Source of the DNA: Bacillus pseudomycoides | Lineage (GTDB): Bacteria > Bacillota > Bacilli > Bacillales > Bacillaceae_G | Direction: 5' to 3' | NCBI RefSeq assembly: GCF_022811845.1 | Contig: NZ_CP064266.1 | Span: forward strand, 4,092,001 to 4,156,000 | DNA: 64,000 nt | In this document: positions 17,710-26,877 of the stretch, piece by piece | Position numbering within the stretch: the stretch's first letter is position 1 | Layout of the letters: each line of letters opens with the position of its first letter | Program-made: the position numbers and the translations under genes | The notes under the pieces: model-generated | What the model saw: only the letters and a program-made list of their open reading frames with translations | Told to the model about the DNA's origin: nothing | Databases searched by the model: none

Positions 17710-19827
17710 CTATTTTCTTATTTGCAAATAAGCACGAATCATAAAGTAACTCACTTCATCAGGAAGTTGTTCTTTAATTGACTTTAATCCGCCTTCTGCA
17801 TTTTGTACTGCTGTTTCAATAAGAGATTCGTATTCTGTTGGAACGAAACTTGGCCAATCAACTTCCATTCCTTCTTCAAAACAACGAATTAAATGATTTT
17901 CAACCGTTTGACGTGATAAGCCTCGTTCTTTTACAATCGTACTTAACTCCGTTCCTTGTTTATACATTTCATATGTTTCTAAGTGAGAATTTGCCGATGC
18001 TTTTCCAGATTTCTTACGTTCAGTAACAACCTCTGTTTTAATTGTCTCAGCGTAATCTGGGTTTTGTTCCATAAAATGAATGACTGCTTGTAAAAAGTGA
18101 GAACCATACTTAACAAGTTTATGTTCACCAATCCCTTTTACTTGTAGTAACTCATTTTCACTTTGTGGCATTTTCGTACACATATCTTTTAACGTTTGAT
18201 CAGAGAAGATAACAAACGGTGGTACACCTTCTCCTTGTGCGATTTCTTTTCGCACTTCACGAAGCACTTCAAACAGTGGATGGTCTTGTACAATTTGTCT
18301 TGTTTCCACTCTTTCTTTCCGTAACACATTTTCATTTCCTAGTAATACTTCTTTTCCTTTGGCTGTTACTTTTAATGTTGGATAAGTCCCATGTTCCACC
18401 GCAATTAATTCTTCTGAAATTAAAAACTCAATAAACTCACTTACCTCTTTTACACTACGATTCGATAAAAGACCATAAGTTGGTAATGTGTGGAAATCAA
18501 ATTCTATTACTTTTTTATTTTTTGACCCGGTCAACACTTGCGCAATCATTTGTTTTCCAAATCTCTGATTTGTTCGAATCATACAAGATAAGACCATTTG
18601 TGATTCTCGCGTAACATCGACGCTTTCACGCTCATCTGTACAATTCCCACAGCGCCCACAAACTTCTTTCGGTTCTTCTCCAAAATACTCTAGAATAAAT
18701 GATTGTAAACATTGTTCTGTATGACAATAATCTGTCATATGTTGTAGTTTTTCCAGTTCATTTGAGAAACGTGATTCCCCGGTAGATTGATCAATTAAAA
18801 AGCGCTGCACTTGCACATCTTGAGAGGAATATAACAAAATACATTCACTATCTAATCCATCACGACCAGCACGTCCTGCTTCTTGATAATAACTTTCCAT
18901 ATTTTTCGGAAGTTGATAATGAATCACATAACGAATGTTTGATTTATCTATCCCCATACCAAATGCAGATGTTGCTACCATAACACTCACTTCATCACGT
19001 AAAAATCGCTCTTGCTGTTCATTGCGATCATGATCATTCATTCCGGCATGATAACGTGCAACTGAAACCCCTGCTTTATATAAATCTTCATACAACTGAT
19101 CAGCAACTTTTCTTGTCGCTGCATAAATAATTCCAGATTCCTTTTTATTTTGACGAATATAATCTGCTAAATATGCATTTCGGTCCTGCCCTTTAATCAC
19201 TGAAAATGATAAGTTTTCCCTTTCAAAGGTTGTCATAATTGTATTCTCTTGATTAATTTCAAGAGCACGACAAATATCTTCACGCACTTGCGGTGTTGCA
19301 GTCGCGGTTAACGCAAGTACAAGTGGTTTTTCTGGAAGATAATCTAATATGCGGTGTATATGTAAATAACTCGGGCGGAAATCATGTCCCCATTGTGAAA
19401 TACAGTGTGCTTCATCAATTGCGATCATCGGTATCTTCATATCAATTAATTGATCTACAAATTCCATTGAATCCAGACGCTCTGGCGCCACATATAGCAA
19501 CTTATAATGACCTTGTTTCGCTAGTTGAATTCGTTGATTTGCTTCTGTAATTGAAATAGAGCTATTAATATATGTAGCTGAGATTCCATTTTGTACTAAC
19601 GTATCTACTTGGTCCTTCATAAGTGAAATCAGAGGCGATATAACTAATGTTGTCCCTTCAAATACTAATGCCGGAATTTGATAACAAATTGATTTACCAC
19701 CGCCTGTTGGCATAATACAAACGGTATCTTTTCCATCTAATACATTTTTAATTGTCTCATCCTGTCCTCTGCGGAATGATGAATAACCAAAATAGGACGC
19801 TAAAAGTTCTTGTGCTTTTGTAAACAA
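17710..19827 (-). CDS. recQ: ATP-dependent DNA helicase RecQ
   Basis: The 705-residue product has a superfamily 2 helicase core: Walker A MPTGGGKS at residues 39-46, motif II IDEAHCISQWGHDF, and GRAGRDG motif VI. A zinc-binding RQC region follows (CHTEQC...CGRCGNC), then an HRDC domain (about residues 510-590) and a C-terminal helix-turn-helix (about 620-660). It unwinds DNA with 3'-5' polarity in recombination and fork repair. The B. cereus group carries more than one RecQ-like gene; this one has the full domain set. Confidence 0.93.
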   Translation of the reverse strand: MFTKAQELLASYFGYSSFRRGQDETIKNVLDGKDTVCIMPTGGGKSICYQIPALVFEGTTLVISPLISLMKDQVDTLVQNGISATYINSSISITEANQRIQLAKQGHYKLLYVAPERLDSMEFVDQLIDMKIPMIAIDEAHCISQWGHDFRPSYLHIHRILDYLPEKPLVLALTATATPQVREDICRALEINQENTIMTTFERENLSFSVIKGQDRNAYLADYIRQNKKESGIIYAATRKVADQLYEDLYKAGVSVARYHAGMNDHDRNEQQERFLRDEVSVMVATSAFGMGIDKSNIRYVIHYQLPKNMESYYQEAGRAGRDGLDSECILLYSSQDVQVQRFLIDQSTGESRFSNELEKLQHMTDYCHTEQCLQSFILEYFGEEPKEVCGRCGNCTDERESVDVTRESQMVLSCMIRTNQRFGKQMIAQVLTGSKNKKVIEFDFHTLPTYGLLSNRSVKEVSEFIEFLISEELIAVEHGTYPTLKVTAKGKEVLLGNENVLRKERVETRQIVQDHPLFEVLREVRKEIAQGEGVPPFVIFSDQTLKDMCTKMPQSENELLQVKGIGEHKLVKYGSHFLQAVIHFMEQNPDYAETIKTEVVTERKKSGKASANSHLETYEMYKQGTELSTIVKERGLSRQTVENHLIRCFEEGMEVDWPSFVPTEYESLIETAVQNAEGGLKSIKEQLPDEVSYFMIRAYLQIRK

Positions 19828-19876
19828 AAAAGATTCACCTGCTTTTCTTAGTCTTTCGTCTAGTAATATTATATCA

Positions 19877-20791
19877 TTACTCGAAAATCATTGTACTCTC
19901 TACTTCTCTCCATTTCTTCGCATGCTTACGTATAATCGTTAAAAGCTCCTGTAAAGCTGGAGAAATCCATTTATTTTTATGATACGCAAGTTGTGTAGCA
20001 AACTTCGTTTCATTTGAAATAACAGCGTGTAGTCTTTCGTCTTCTCGCTCTTGTTGAATTGTAATAGTTGGTAATAAAGAAATGCCTAATCCACACATTA
20101 CACATTGTTTTATCGCCTCAATGCTCCAAAACTCAAATGTACTTTCATGCTGGATCCCTTGTCTTTGTAAATAATGCTCAAAAAATGCTCGATAACTGCA
20201 ACCACGTTCCGTATACAAAAAGGTTTCCTCTTGAGAAAATTGAACGTCTTGCGAATCTGTTTGTGTCACAGTGTAGTCTTTTGGAAAAACAAATGCCATT
20301 TGCTCCATGACAAGTTGCTCAATATGTAAATCCTCTTCATGACGCTCAGTGTCTAAGAGGAAAGCAATATCTATATTTCCACTCTTTAAATCATTTCTCA
20401 ATTCCCGACACGTTGAAGCTTTTAATGTAATTTTTACTTTTGGATACTTCTTTTTATATTCATGAAGAATAGAGGGCAAGCGGTAAATTGTTAATGATTC
20501 TGGGGCACCAATTACAATTTTTCCAGTAATCTCATTATCCACACTTGGGATTTGTTTTGCTTTCTCAGACAAAGCAATCATTTCATTTGCATAAGGCAGT
20601 AAATGCTTTCCTACATCTGTTAACACCATTTTTTTCCCTAATCGATTGAATAAAGGCTGTCCCATTTCTTGTTCAATTGCTTGAATATGCCCTGTTACAG
20701 TAGATTGTGCATATCCTAAATAGTCGGCTGCACGTGTATATCCTCCTAACTCAACAATTGTTTTAAATGTTTTTAAATGCCGAATCTCCAT
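19877..20791 (-). CDS. LysR-family transcriptional regulator
   Basis: The 304-residue product has a winged helix-turn-helix at residues 1-60 (LGGYTRAADYLGYAQSTVTGHIQAIEQEMGQPLF) and a periplasmic-binding-like effector domain (about 90-290). It is transcribed divergently from the amino acid permease at 20925, with an imperfect inverted repeat between them. It therefore probably controls that permease and itself. The effector is unknown. Confidence 0.9.
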   Translation of the reverse strand: MEIRHLKTFKTIVELGGYTRAADYLGYAQSTVTGHIQAIEQEMGQPLFNRLGKKMVLTDVGKHLLPYANEMIALSEKAKQIPSVDNEITGKIVIGAPESLTIYRLPSILHEYKKKYPKVKITLKASTCRELRNDLKSGNIDIAFLLDTERHEEDLHIEQLVMEQMAFVFPKDYTVTQTDSQDVQFSQEETFLYTERGCSYRAFFEHYLQRQGIQHESTFEFWSIEAIKQCVMCGLGISLLPTITIQQEREDERLHAVISNETKFATQLAYHKNKWISPALQELLTIIRKHAKKWREVESTMIFE

Positions 20792-20840
20792 CTCAATCTC
20801 TCCATTCTAACATCACAATTTCCGATGATTAACTTCATAT

Positions 20841-20863
20841 ATATCTATTTTACTGATAGGTAT
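20841..20863. promoter_or_regulatory. candidate LysR operator
   Basis: ATATCTAT and ATAGGTAT form an imperfect inverted repeat around a 7-base spacer, between the divergent lysR and permease genes. This fits the T-N11-A type of LysR site. It is assigned by position and symmetry only. Confidence 0.4.
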
Positions 20864-20924
20864 ACTCCAATTACAATAAAAGAAACGAATTTTTTCAATT
20901 TTTCAAAAGGAGATGTATGTAAGT

Positions 20925-22187
20925 ATGAGAAAGAAAAAATTAGGACCGGTACTTCTTAGCGGTTTAATCATTGGTCCAATTTTAGGATCAGGGATCATTT
21001 TACTCCCTCCACTTATTTACAAAACAACTGGAGATTACGCCATTATTGCTTGGCTACTTATTATGGGTATTGGATTTCTTTTTGCTTCCTTGTTTGGTAA
21101 GTTAAGCATTCACTTCCCCAGTGAATCTGGAGTTGCACATGCAGTAGATCAAGCTTTTGGACCGTATATGAAGCAATTAACTGCTATTTTCTTTATCATA
21201 GCAGGATTTCTAGGGCCAACAGCTGTTCTTATGACAGCCAGTCAGTATATAGCGGCTTTATTTCCAAACTTTAAAGTTCCGTTAGAGGGAATTGGTTTTC
21301 TTTTAATGAGCGTTTGTGTATTGATTTTATTGTTAGACATATCATCTATCGGAAAAATATCATTTGTTTTTTCAACAGCTGCAACTGTTCTTTTACTAAG
21401 CGGAGGAATTAGTTCTATCCCTCATTTTCGATCGGAGCAGTTATTTCAAACATCTTTTTCTTTTGGAGATTTTGGATATAGTATTTTATTGCTCTTTTGG
21501 GCTTTAGTAGGTTGGGAGATTATCGGGAATTACAGTATGGATGTCAAAAATCGAAAGAAAACGATTCCACAAGCAATTGCGATAAGCACACTTACCGTAA
21601 CGATTGTTTGTCTTGTCGTAGCAGGCGCCACACAATGGATCGAAATTCCTAGTTCAAATCAAGAAAACTTACGAATAACAGCCATACTAGCTACTTTATT
21701 TGGGGATTTTGCTACTTCTCTCATCGCTTTTATTACTACTGTACTCTGCATGAGTACATATTTGTTAGTTGTTGGCGGAGTTTCACGTCTCATCGCTTCT
21801 GAAGCAAAATATATAAAGAAATTATCTAAACTTTCATATCGTACGAAATCGAATGTACCCAGCTTTTCTTTACTTTTATTAACCAGCATACATACCGTTG
21901 TCTTTATCTGCCTTTATAACAATCTAATTACAGTGGAACAAATCGTAGCCATTGCAAATGCTTTTTTTATTTGTAATGCGATTTGTGGAATTTTTGCAGC
22001 ATATAAATTATTACCAGGTCTCTTTAATAAAGTTCTTTCTTTAAGTTTAATCGTTTGTTTCCTTATCATTCTGTCTTTCTCTTCCATATGGATTTTAATG
22101 AGTATCGGAGTACTAGTTGTCTTCTATGGATTACAGTACTTCAAAAACAAACCAAATACTTATGAAGAGGAAATTTCAATAAGATAA
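20925..22187 (+). CDS. APC-superfamily amino acid permease (YjeH-like)
   Basis: The 420-residue protein has about twelve hydrophobic helices and a glycine-rich first helix (LIIGPILGSGIILLPPLIY) typical of the amino acid-polyamine-organocation family. ATG 20925 is preferred because AAAAGGAG (20905-20912) overlaps the earlier in-frame ATG at 20913. The divergent LysR gene suggests regulated uptake or export. E. coli YjeH exports Met and branched-chain amino acids, but the substrate here cannot be told. Confidence 0.85.
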   Translation: MRKKKLGPVLLSGLIIGPILGSGIILLPPLIYKTTGDYAIIAWLLIMGIGFLFASLFGKLSIHFPSESGVAHAVDQAFGPYMKQLTAIFFIIAGFLGPTAVLMTASQYIAALFPNFKVPLEGIGFLLMSVCVLILLLDISSIGKISFVFSTAATVLLLSGGISSIPHFRSEQLFQTSFSFGDFGYSILLLFWALVGWEIIGNYSMDVKNRKKTIPQAIAISTLTVTIVCLVVAGATQWIEIPSSNQENLRITAILATLFGDFATSLIAFITTVLCMSTYLLVVGGVSRLIASEAKYIKKLSKLSYRTKSNVPSFSLLLLTSIHTVVFICLYNNLITVEQIVAIANAFFICNAICGIFAAYKLLPGLFNKVLSLSLIVCFLIILSFSSIWILMSIGVLVVFYGLQYFKNKPNTYEEEISIR

Positions 22188-22281
22188 TGAAAAGGAAAAG
22201 ATTCTCATTAAAACTATTTCTCAAACAAATTACACATTCATTTCCATAATATATTCGCATCAAATTAAAGGAGGTTTATTT

Positions 22282-22440
22282 ATGAAACGTAACAACAATC
22301 TAATTGATTTTCGCGCTTCAAATAAACAACTCAAAGTCTCTAATCATGATGCTTGGAAATATGAATCTATTTATAAATATCGGCCTTTATTTTCCTATAA
22401 AAAGCTTTTTAACATCTTTTTTAAAGAAACAAAGCATTAA
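22282..22440 (+). CDS. 52-residue hypothetical protein
   Basis: A strong AAAGGAGG (22268-22274) sits eight bases before ATG 22282, and the frame runs 52 codons to TAA. The product is basic and rich in Lys, Asn, Tyr and Phe, with no transmembrane segment or signal peptide. It lies 94 bases after the permease and could share its transcript. I do not recognise a family; the ribosome site makes it credible as a real small gene. Confidence 0.55.
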   Translation: MKRNNNLIDFRASNKQLKVSNHDAWKYESIYKYRPLFSYKKLFNIFFKETKH

Positions 22441-23158
22441 TATCTTTCATACAAAGTTTCTCAACACATAACCTATGGACTTCATTCATTACAATTGATA
22501 ACATTTAATTAATCTGTTGGATTAAAGCCCCTTCTTACGACCTGCTTTTTACTTGCAGGTCTTTTTTTATTCCCTCATGACTCTACAAATGTAACTAAAG
22601 CGTGAATTTTTGACACGTATAAAGTAACAATTGATGACAGTTAAAATTTTTTTCTCAATACACAAAACCCATTCTGTTTGTTACTATAAAGGTACTCCAG
22701 ATGGGTTATTACTCATCAACATTATCTAGCCAGAGAGACCTACCCGCGGGAAGTAGGTCTCTTTGACTTTGTTTGAAAGATTTCTTATAGCCTCCGCACT
22801 AGGCCTCCCTTCATTTGGACACATTTACCAGGTTTCTTTCCAAGAAATTCATGTTATGCTTACTTTGTCGAGTCCGACATTCTCGACAATATACCCTTAC
22901 GAAGCCCTGTAACTTCCCTTACAGGGCTTCATTTATTTCACATTCACTTTTTTAATATCTACTTCAGCTAAACTCCCTACAATTCCACCCAAAATACCCT
23001 CTGAAAATTCTATATAAACCTAACTCTATAATATTTTTATCCTCTAAAAACCCCTTAAAAATATTAACAGTGATTTTTCACCATTCACCTTATCACTTTA
23101 CATTTAATGTATATCGATATATTTTATTAGTATCTTTTTATTTGTAGGAGGAAGTATT
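22441..23158 (+). ncRNA. gene-free 700 bases with three terminator-like hairpins; possible small RNAs
   Basis: No open frame is credible. Stems are GACCTGC/GCAGGTC with a T7 run (22539-22568), AGAGACCTAC/GTAGGTCTCT (about 22734-22762) and GAAGCCCTGTAA/TTACAGGGCTTC (22901-22930). The first probably ends the permease/small-gene transcript. The other two have no gene upstream to terminate, so the DNA between them may encode one or two small RNAs. No known riboswitch is recognised. Confidence 0.4.
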
Positions 23159-23518
23159 TTGATTAACGCAATAGGTCTCGCTTTTATTCTTTCTAATAAA
23201 CCTGAAAAGAAGAAAAAAGTTTATCTTAATGATAGGTTTGCACTAATAGACATTATTGAATCTAAAGATGTATATGATTCTGAAGGTAACCCATTAGTAG
23301 AGCTAACATGTAAATATAGTATTTATTTAGATGAGAAATACTACTGTAAATCCCTTGATGACTACACCGGACAAGTATTCCCTTTCCTAAGTGCAAAAAT
23401 CGGAAAAGGTCTTGTTAGAAATTTAAATTATTATTTTTCACGCATTGATATATACGATAAAAAACCACCAGTTAAAGAGATAAGAAATCTTATGGAGGCA
23501 GTAATCAATTATAAATAA
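23159..23518 (+). CDS. hypothetical 119-residue protein
   Basis: The start is TTG 23159, placed by AGGAGGAAG five bases upstream. The product is soluble with mixed alpha/beta composition and many charged residues. It contains a patterned region around LNDRFALIDIIESKDVYDSEGNPLVELTCKY cut by turns. There are no membrane segments and I do not recognise a domain. It is convergent with the SMI1-like gene. Confidence 0.6.
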   Translation: MINAIGLAFILSNKPEKKKKVYLNDRFALIDIIESKDVYDSEGNPLVELTCKYSIYLDEKYYCKSLDDYTGQVFPFLSAKIGKGLVRNLNYYFSRIDIYDKKPPVKEIRNLMEAVINYK

Positions 23519-23557
23519 AGGGGGATTTCTACAGCCCCTTTTCTCATTAATGAATGA

Positions 23558-23941
23558 TTAATCTTCATCTCGATCTGTTAATTCGGCTAAAAATTCTTCT
23601 AGTGAGTCACTATGTAAAAGCGGCTCCCACTCTCCTGTTCCATGTTCAGCTGTGTACACTGGAAAATTAGCATCTTTTACATCAACAAAAAATGGATCGC
23701 CCATTAACTCCTCATATCCAATAACAAACCAGCTTTCTTTCCAATCCCCTTTTTCATTTCCAATAAGAGATTCATTCTCTAATCCCCCTACACGATAACC
23801 TAATTGCCCTTCCTCAAATTCATCTTTGGAAAATATATAGATAGGTACCATTTCATCAGTAATATCTAAGATTTCTACCTCATGAGTTTTTAACCGATCA
23901 AGCATACATAGTAATTTATCAATTTCATTTTTGTAGGACAT
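23558..23941 (-). CDS. SMI1/KNR4 (SUKH)-like protein
   Basis: The 127-residue acidic protein ends with a pattern typical of the SUKH fold: SWFVIGYEELMGDPFFVDV, then FPVYTAEHGTGEWEPLLHSDSLEEFL. Some SUKH proteins are immunity proteins for contact-dependent or polymorphic toxins. No toxin gene is adjacent here, so a housekeeping or orphan immunity role is possible. ATG 23941 is preceded by a GGGGAGAT site. Confidence 0.7.
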   Translation of the reverse strand: MSYKNEIDKLLCMLDRLKTHEVEILDITDEMVPIYIFSKDEFEEGQLGYRVGGLENESLIGNEKGDWKESWFVIGYEELMGDPFFVDVKDANFPVYTAEHGTGEWEPLLHSDSLEEFLAELTDRDED

Positions 23942-24037
23942 TTTATCATCTCCCCATCTAACTTTTCGCCTTATCAGCCTATATTTCTAACGATACGCAA
24001 CACTTTTATGTACAGTATCAATCGAGTTTTTTAACTT

Positions 24038-24490
24038 TTACTCAATCTCATTATGATTTTCAACCGCCCATTTCAATTTCTGCAACATATATCCAATCCC
24101 TTTACATCCTTCTAATGGATAAGAAATAATCTCTTCTGGATATAATTTTGTTACTACTTTTTTATGTTTCTTTCCTGCAAGCAAGACAATTTCATCAAAT
24201 TCTAGCAACCCTTTATCAATCATCTGCTTTTTTAATTGTTCTATACGAATGATCTCATTACTTTTTGAATCAAAAGCAAGATCATAGTTTTCTTCTACCA
24301 TATCAGTTGGCAATAAAAATCCATGTTTTCCCGATAAAATAACCCAGTGTGTAAAAAATTGAGAAGCATATGCTTGGCATGCTTTTCCGAATGGACTAAT
24401 GTATACATCCTTCGCTTCTGTTGGCCCCTTATCAGGGTACTTATCCCAAATTTTCTTTTTCCCACATGGAATTATGCATAGTCTTGTCAT
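24038..24490 (-). CDS. DUF6884-like protein
   Basis: The start is taken at ATG 24490 (AGAGGTAAG upstream), giving 150 residues. It opens with RLCIIPCGKKKIWDKYP and then has ILSGKHGFLLPTD and VLLAGKKHKKV. This spaced CGKKK / S-KHG / AGKKH pattern resembles the DUF6884 family, whose function is unknown. It forms a separate unit, upstream of the SUKH-like gene by about 100 bases. Confidence 0.6.
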   Translation of the reverse strand: MTRLCIIPCGKKKIWDKYPDKGPTEAKDVYISPFGKACQAYASQFFTHWVILSGKHGFLLPTDMVEENYDLAFDSKSNEIIRIEQLKKQMIDKGLLEFDEIVLLAGKKHKKVVTKLYPEEIISYPLEGCKGIGYMLQKLKWAVENHNEIE

Positions 24491-24674
24491 TATTATGTTC
24501 TTACCTCTTTTCTCTTTCAATACCATAAATCTACTTCATAATAAAATCATAGCATTTTTCATTCACAGATAAAAATATCAGGTTTTACTTTCCTTCCTAC
24601 CCAAATTCCATTTTCCCTAAATGAAATACGAAAAGAACAGACTTTAATATCCGAAATTTTATCCTCCCTAAAAA

Positions 24675-24715
24675 CAAAAAAGAACAAGCAGACTGTATAT
24701 CTGCTTGTTCTTTTA
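24675..24715 (-). terminator. terminator of ppaC
   Basis: AAGAACAAGCAGA pairs with TCTGCTTGTTCTT around a 7-base loop. The minus strand continues with TTTTTT. It lies 16 bases past the ppaC stop. Confidence 0.85.
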
Positions 24716-24730
24716 CATCCAAAGTTACTC

Positions 24731-25663
24731 TTATAGAGCTTGGAACGTTTCTGTTAATACAGGAACGATTTGTTTTTTACGAGATACAACACCTTTTAAT
24801 GTAGCAGTGTTGTTTTCTAGTGGTACGTTGTAAGCTTTCTCAACAACTTGTGCTGATTTACCGATCGCAAGACCAACAGAATCATTCGTTAAGATATCAG
24901 TTACAACGAATAAAAATAAGTCTAAACCTTTTTCTTCTACTACTTCAGAGATTACTTTTTCTAATTCTGCTTGGTGTACAAGAACGTCGTTTGTATCAAC
25001 AGCGTTTACTTGTGCGATTTCAACTTTTGCACCGCCCATTTGGAATTCTTTTGCGTCAAGGGAGATTAATTGCTCCATTGTTTTACCGCTTAAATCCGCA
25101 CCAGCTTTTAACATTTCTAAGCCATAGCTTTCTGCGTCAATACCAGCGATTTCCGCTAATTCACGAGCTGCAGCTACGTCTTGTTCTGTGCAAGTTGGAG
25201 ATTTAAATAGTAAAGAATCTGAGATAATTGCAGATAACATTAAACCTGCAACTTCCTTACGAATTGCAACGCCGTTTTCTTTGTACATTTTGTTTAAGAT
25301 TGTAGCTGTACAACCAACTGGCTCGCAACGGTAGTATAAAGGATCGCTTGTCTCAAAGTTAGCAATACGATGATGATCGATAACTTCTAACACACGAACA
25401 GATTCGATATCGTTAGCACTTTGTTGACGTTCGTTATGGTCAACTAAAATAACGTTGTCCACTTCGTTTGCTACTGTCTCAACAAAACGCGGTCCTTCTA
25501 CTTTAAAATGATCTAACGCAAATTGAGTTTCACCGCTGATTTCACCTAAACGTACAGGTTCAGCATTCATTCCTAATTCTTTTTTTAGCTCCGCATAAGC
25601 AATTGCAGAACAAATTGCATCTGTATCTGGGTTTTTATGCCCGAAAACTAGTACTTTTTCCAT
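24731..25663 (-). CDS. ppaC: manganese-dependent inorganic pyrophosphatase
   Basis: The product is a 310-residue family II pyrophosphatase, which hydrolyses PPi to phosphate in the cytoplasm and drives biosynthesis forward. DHH-family motifs are complete: GHKNPDTDAICSA (Mn ligands His and two Asp), VDHNE and VIDHHR. The C-terminal DHHA2 domain ends with SRKKQIVP, the basic substrate-binding signature. ATG 25663 is chosen because GAGGTGG lies seven bases upstream; the in-frame GTG at 25672 overlaps that site. Confidence 0.95.
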   Translation of the reverse strand: MEKVLVFGHKNPDTDAICSAIAYAELKKELGMNAEPVRLGEISGETQFALDHFKVEGPRFVETVANEVDNVILVDHNERQQSANDIESVRVLEVIDHHRIANFETSDPLYYRCEPVGCTATILNKMYKENGVAIRKEVAGLMLSAIISDSLLFKSPTCTEQDVAAARELAEIAGIDAESYGLEMLKAGADLSGKTMEQLISLDAKEFQMGGAKVEIAQVNAVDTNDVLVHQAELEKVISEVVEEKGLDLFLFVVTDILTNDSVGLAIGKSAQVVEKAYNVPLENNTATLKGVVSRKKQIVPVLTETFQAL

Positions 25664-25844
25664 GATTTCCACCTCTTCATGAAAAGGATATCTTAAAGAA
25701 GCAAATATGACAATATTTTAGACACATTTTTTATAAATAAAATCAAGTTTTTATCATATTTACAAAAAAACAACTCTCTTCTCCTATATAAGAGGAAAAA
25801 AGTTTGAAAAAACGAATAAAATCATGAAAAGGAGGTTTATTATT

Positions 25845-26654
25845 ATGCCTATTGTAAAGCTTGAAAATGGTGTGGAATTATACTATGAAGAACAAGGAAA
25901 AGGTACGCCTGTTCTTTTTATTCACGGTGTTTGGATGAGCAGCCGTTTTTTTCATAAACAAATCCCTTATTTTAGTGAAGAGTATCGTGCGCTTTCAATT
26001 GATTTACGAAGTCACGGGCGCTCTCCACATATTGAAACTGGGCATACAATCGTAAACTACGCCCAAGATGTACATGATTTTATAGAAAGTTTATCTTTAA
26101 AAGATGTTATCTTAGTCGGTTGGTCTATGGGAGCATTTGTTATATGGGAATATATAAAGCAATTTGGAGAGGAAAATATTAAAGCTTCTGTTATTGTAGA
26201 TGAACTTGCATCAGATTATAAATGGCCCGACTTTCCCATCGGTGCCTTTGATTTCCCAACGCTTATACATTTCATGAGAGAAGTTCAAACAAATCAAACT
26301 GAGTTTCTAAAGGGATTTATTCCGCTCATGTTTAAAAACCCCCTTTCTACAGAAGATGCAACTTGGATGCTTGAAGAGGTAACAAAAGTTCCAGCATCTA
26401 TTGCGAGCGCTATTTTGTTTGATCAATCTGTTGTGGATTACCGCGAGGACTTAAAGACAATTACCAAGCCAACTTTACTTTGCTTCGGCAGAGAAGAAAA
26501 ATTAATTCCAGTGGCTGCGGGAGAACATTTGCATGAACAGATTCATAATTCTAAGCTTATTATTTTCGAAAACAGCTGTCATTGTCCGTTCTTAGAAGAA
26601 GCTGATTATTTTAACAATGTGTTACACTCTTTTATTCAATCACTTCATAGTTGA
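25845..26654 (+). CDS. alpha/beta hydrolase
   Basis: The 269-residue product has the alpha/beta-hydrolase fold: an oxyanion region FIHGVWMSS, nucleophile elbow GWSMGA (Ser near residue 96), an acid after the sixth strand, and His in NSCHCPFLEE near the C-terminus. ATG 25845 is selected because AAAGGAGG precedes it; the ATG at 25824 lies before that site. The substrate is unknown, and the lack of neighbours on the same strand gives no pathway hint. Confidence 0.82.
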   Translation: MPIVKLENGVELYYEEQGKGTPVLFIHGVWMSSRFFHKQIPYFSEEYRALSIDLRSHGRSPHIETGHTIVNYAQDVHDFIESLSLKDVILVGWSMGAFVIWEYIKQFGEENIKASVIVDELASDYKWPDFPIGAFDFPTLIHFMREVQTNQTEFLKGFIPLMFKNPLSTEDATWMLEEVTKVPASIASAILFDQSVVDYREDLKTITKPTLLCFGREEKLIPVAAGEHLHEQIHNSKLIIFENSCHCPFLEEADYFNNVLHSFIQSLHS

Positions 26655-26809
26655 AATTTCATTACAATCGTCCAATCGCCATCTACTTGTACAGGTAAAT
26701 ACATGTACGCCATTTTCTTTCATAGCTAATTTTTTCGTTATATCGGCATTACCTATTCCAGTGAATATCAATGAATTTTTTATCAGTTATGAAAAAAATC
26801 CAACGCAAA

Positions 26810-26839
26810 GAGAACAAAGGTAAATAAACCTTTGTTCTC
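26810..26839. terminator. hairpin between convergent genes
   Basis: GAGAACAAAGGT pairs perfectly with ACCTTTGTTCTC around a 6-base loop. T tracts are weak on both sides. It lies between the hydrolase and the alanine symporter, which converge. Confidence 0.5.
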
Positions 26840-26877
26840 AAATTTTAAGTACTTTAAAATAGAAAGAATTTTCAGAA

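Noticed and set aside
20913..20924. Earlier ATG for the amino acid permease
   Set aside because: It overlaps the AAAAGGAG ribosome site; ATG 20925 has proper spacing.
23558..23941. SUKH-like protein as the immunity half of a toxin system
   Set aside because: No polymorphic toxin, secretion marker or toxin fragment lies beside it, so the claim cannot be supported.
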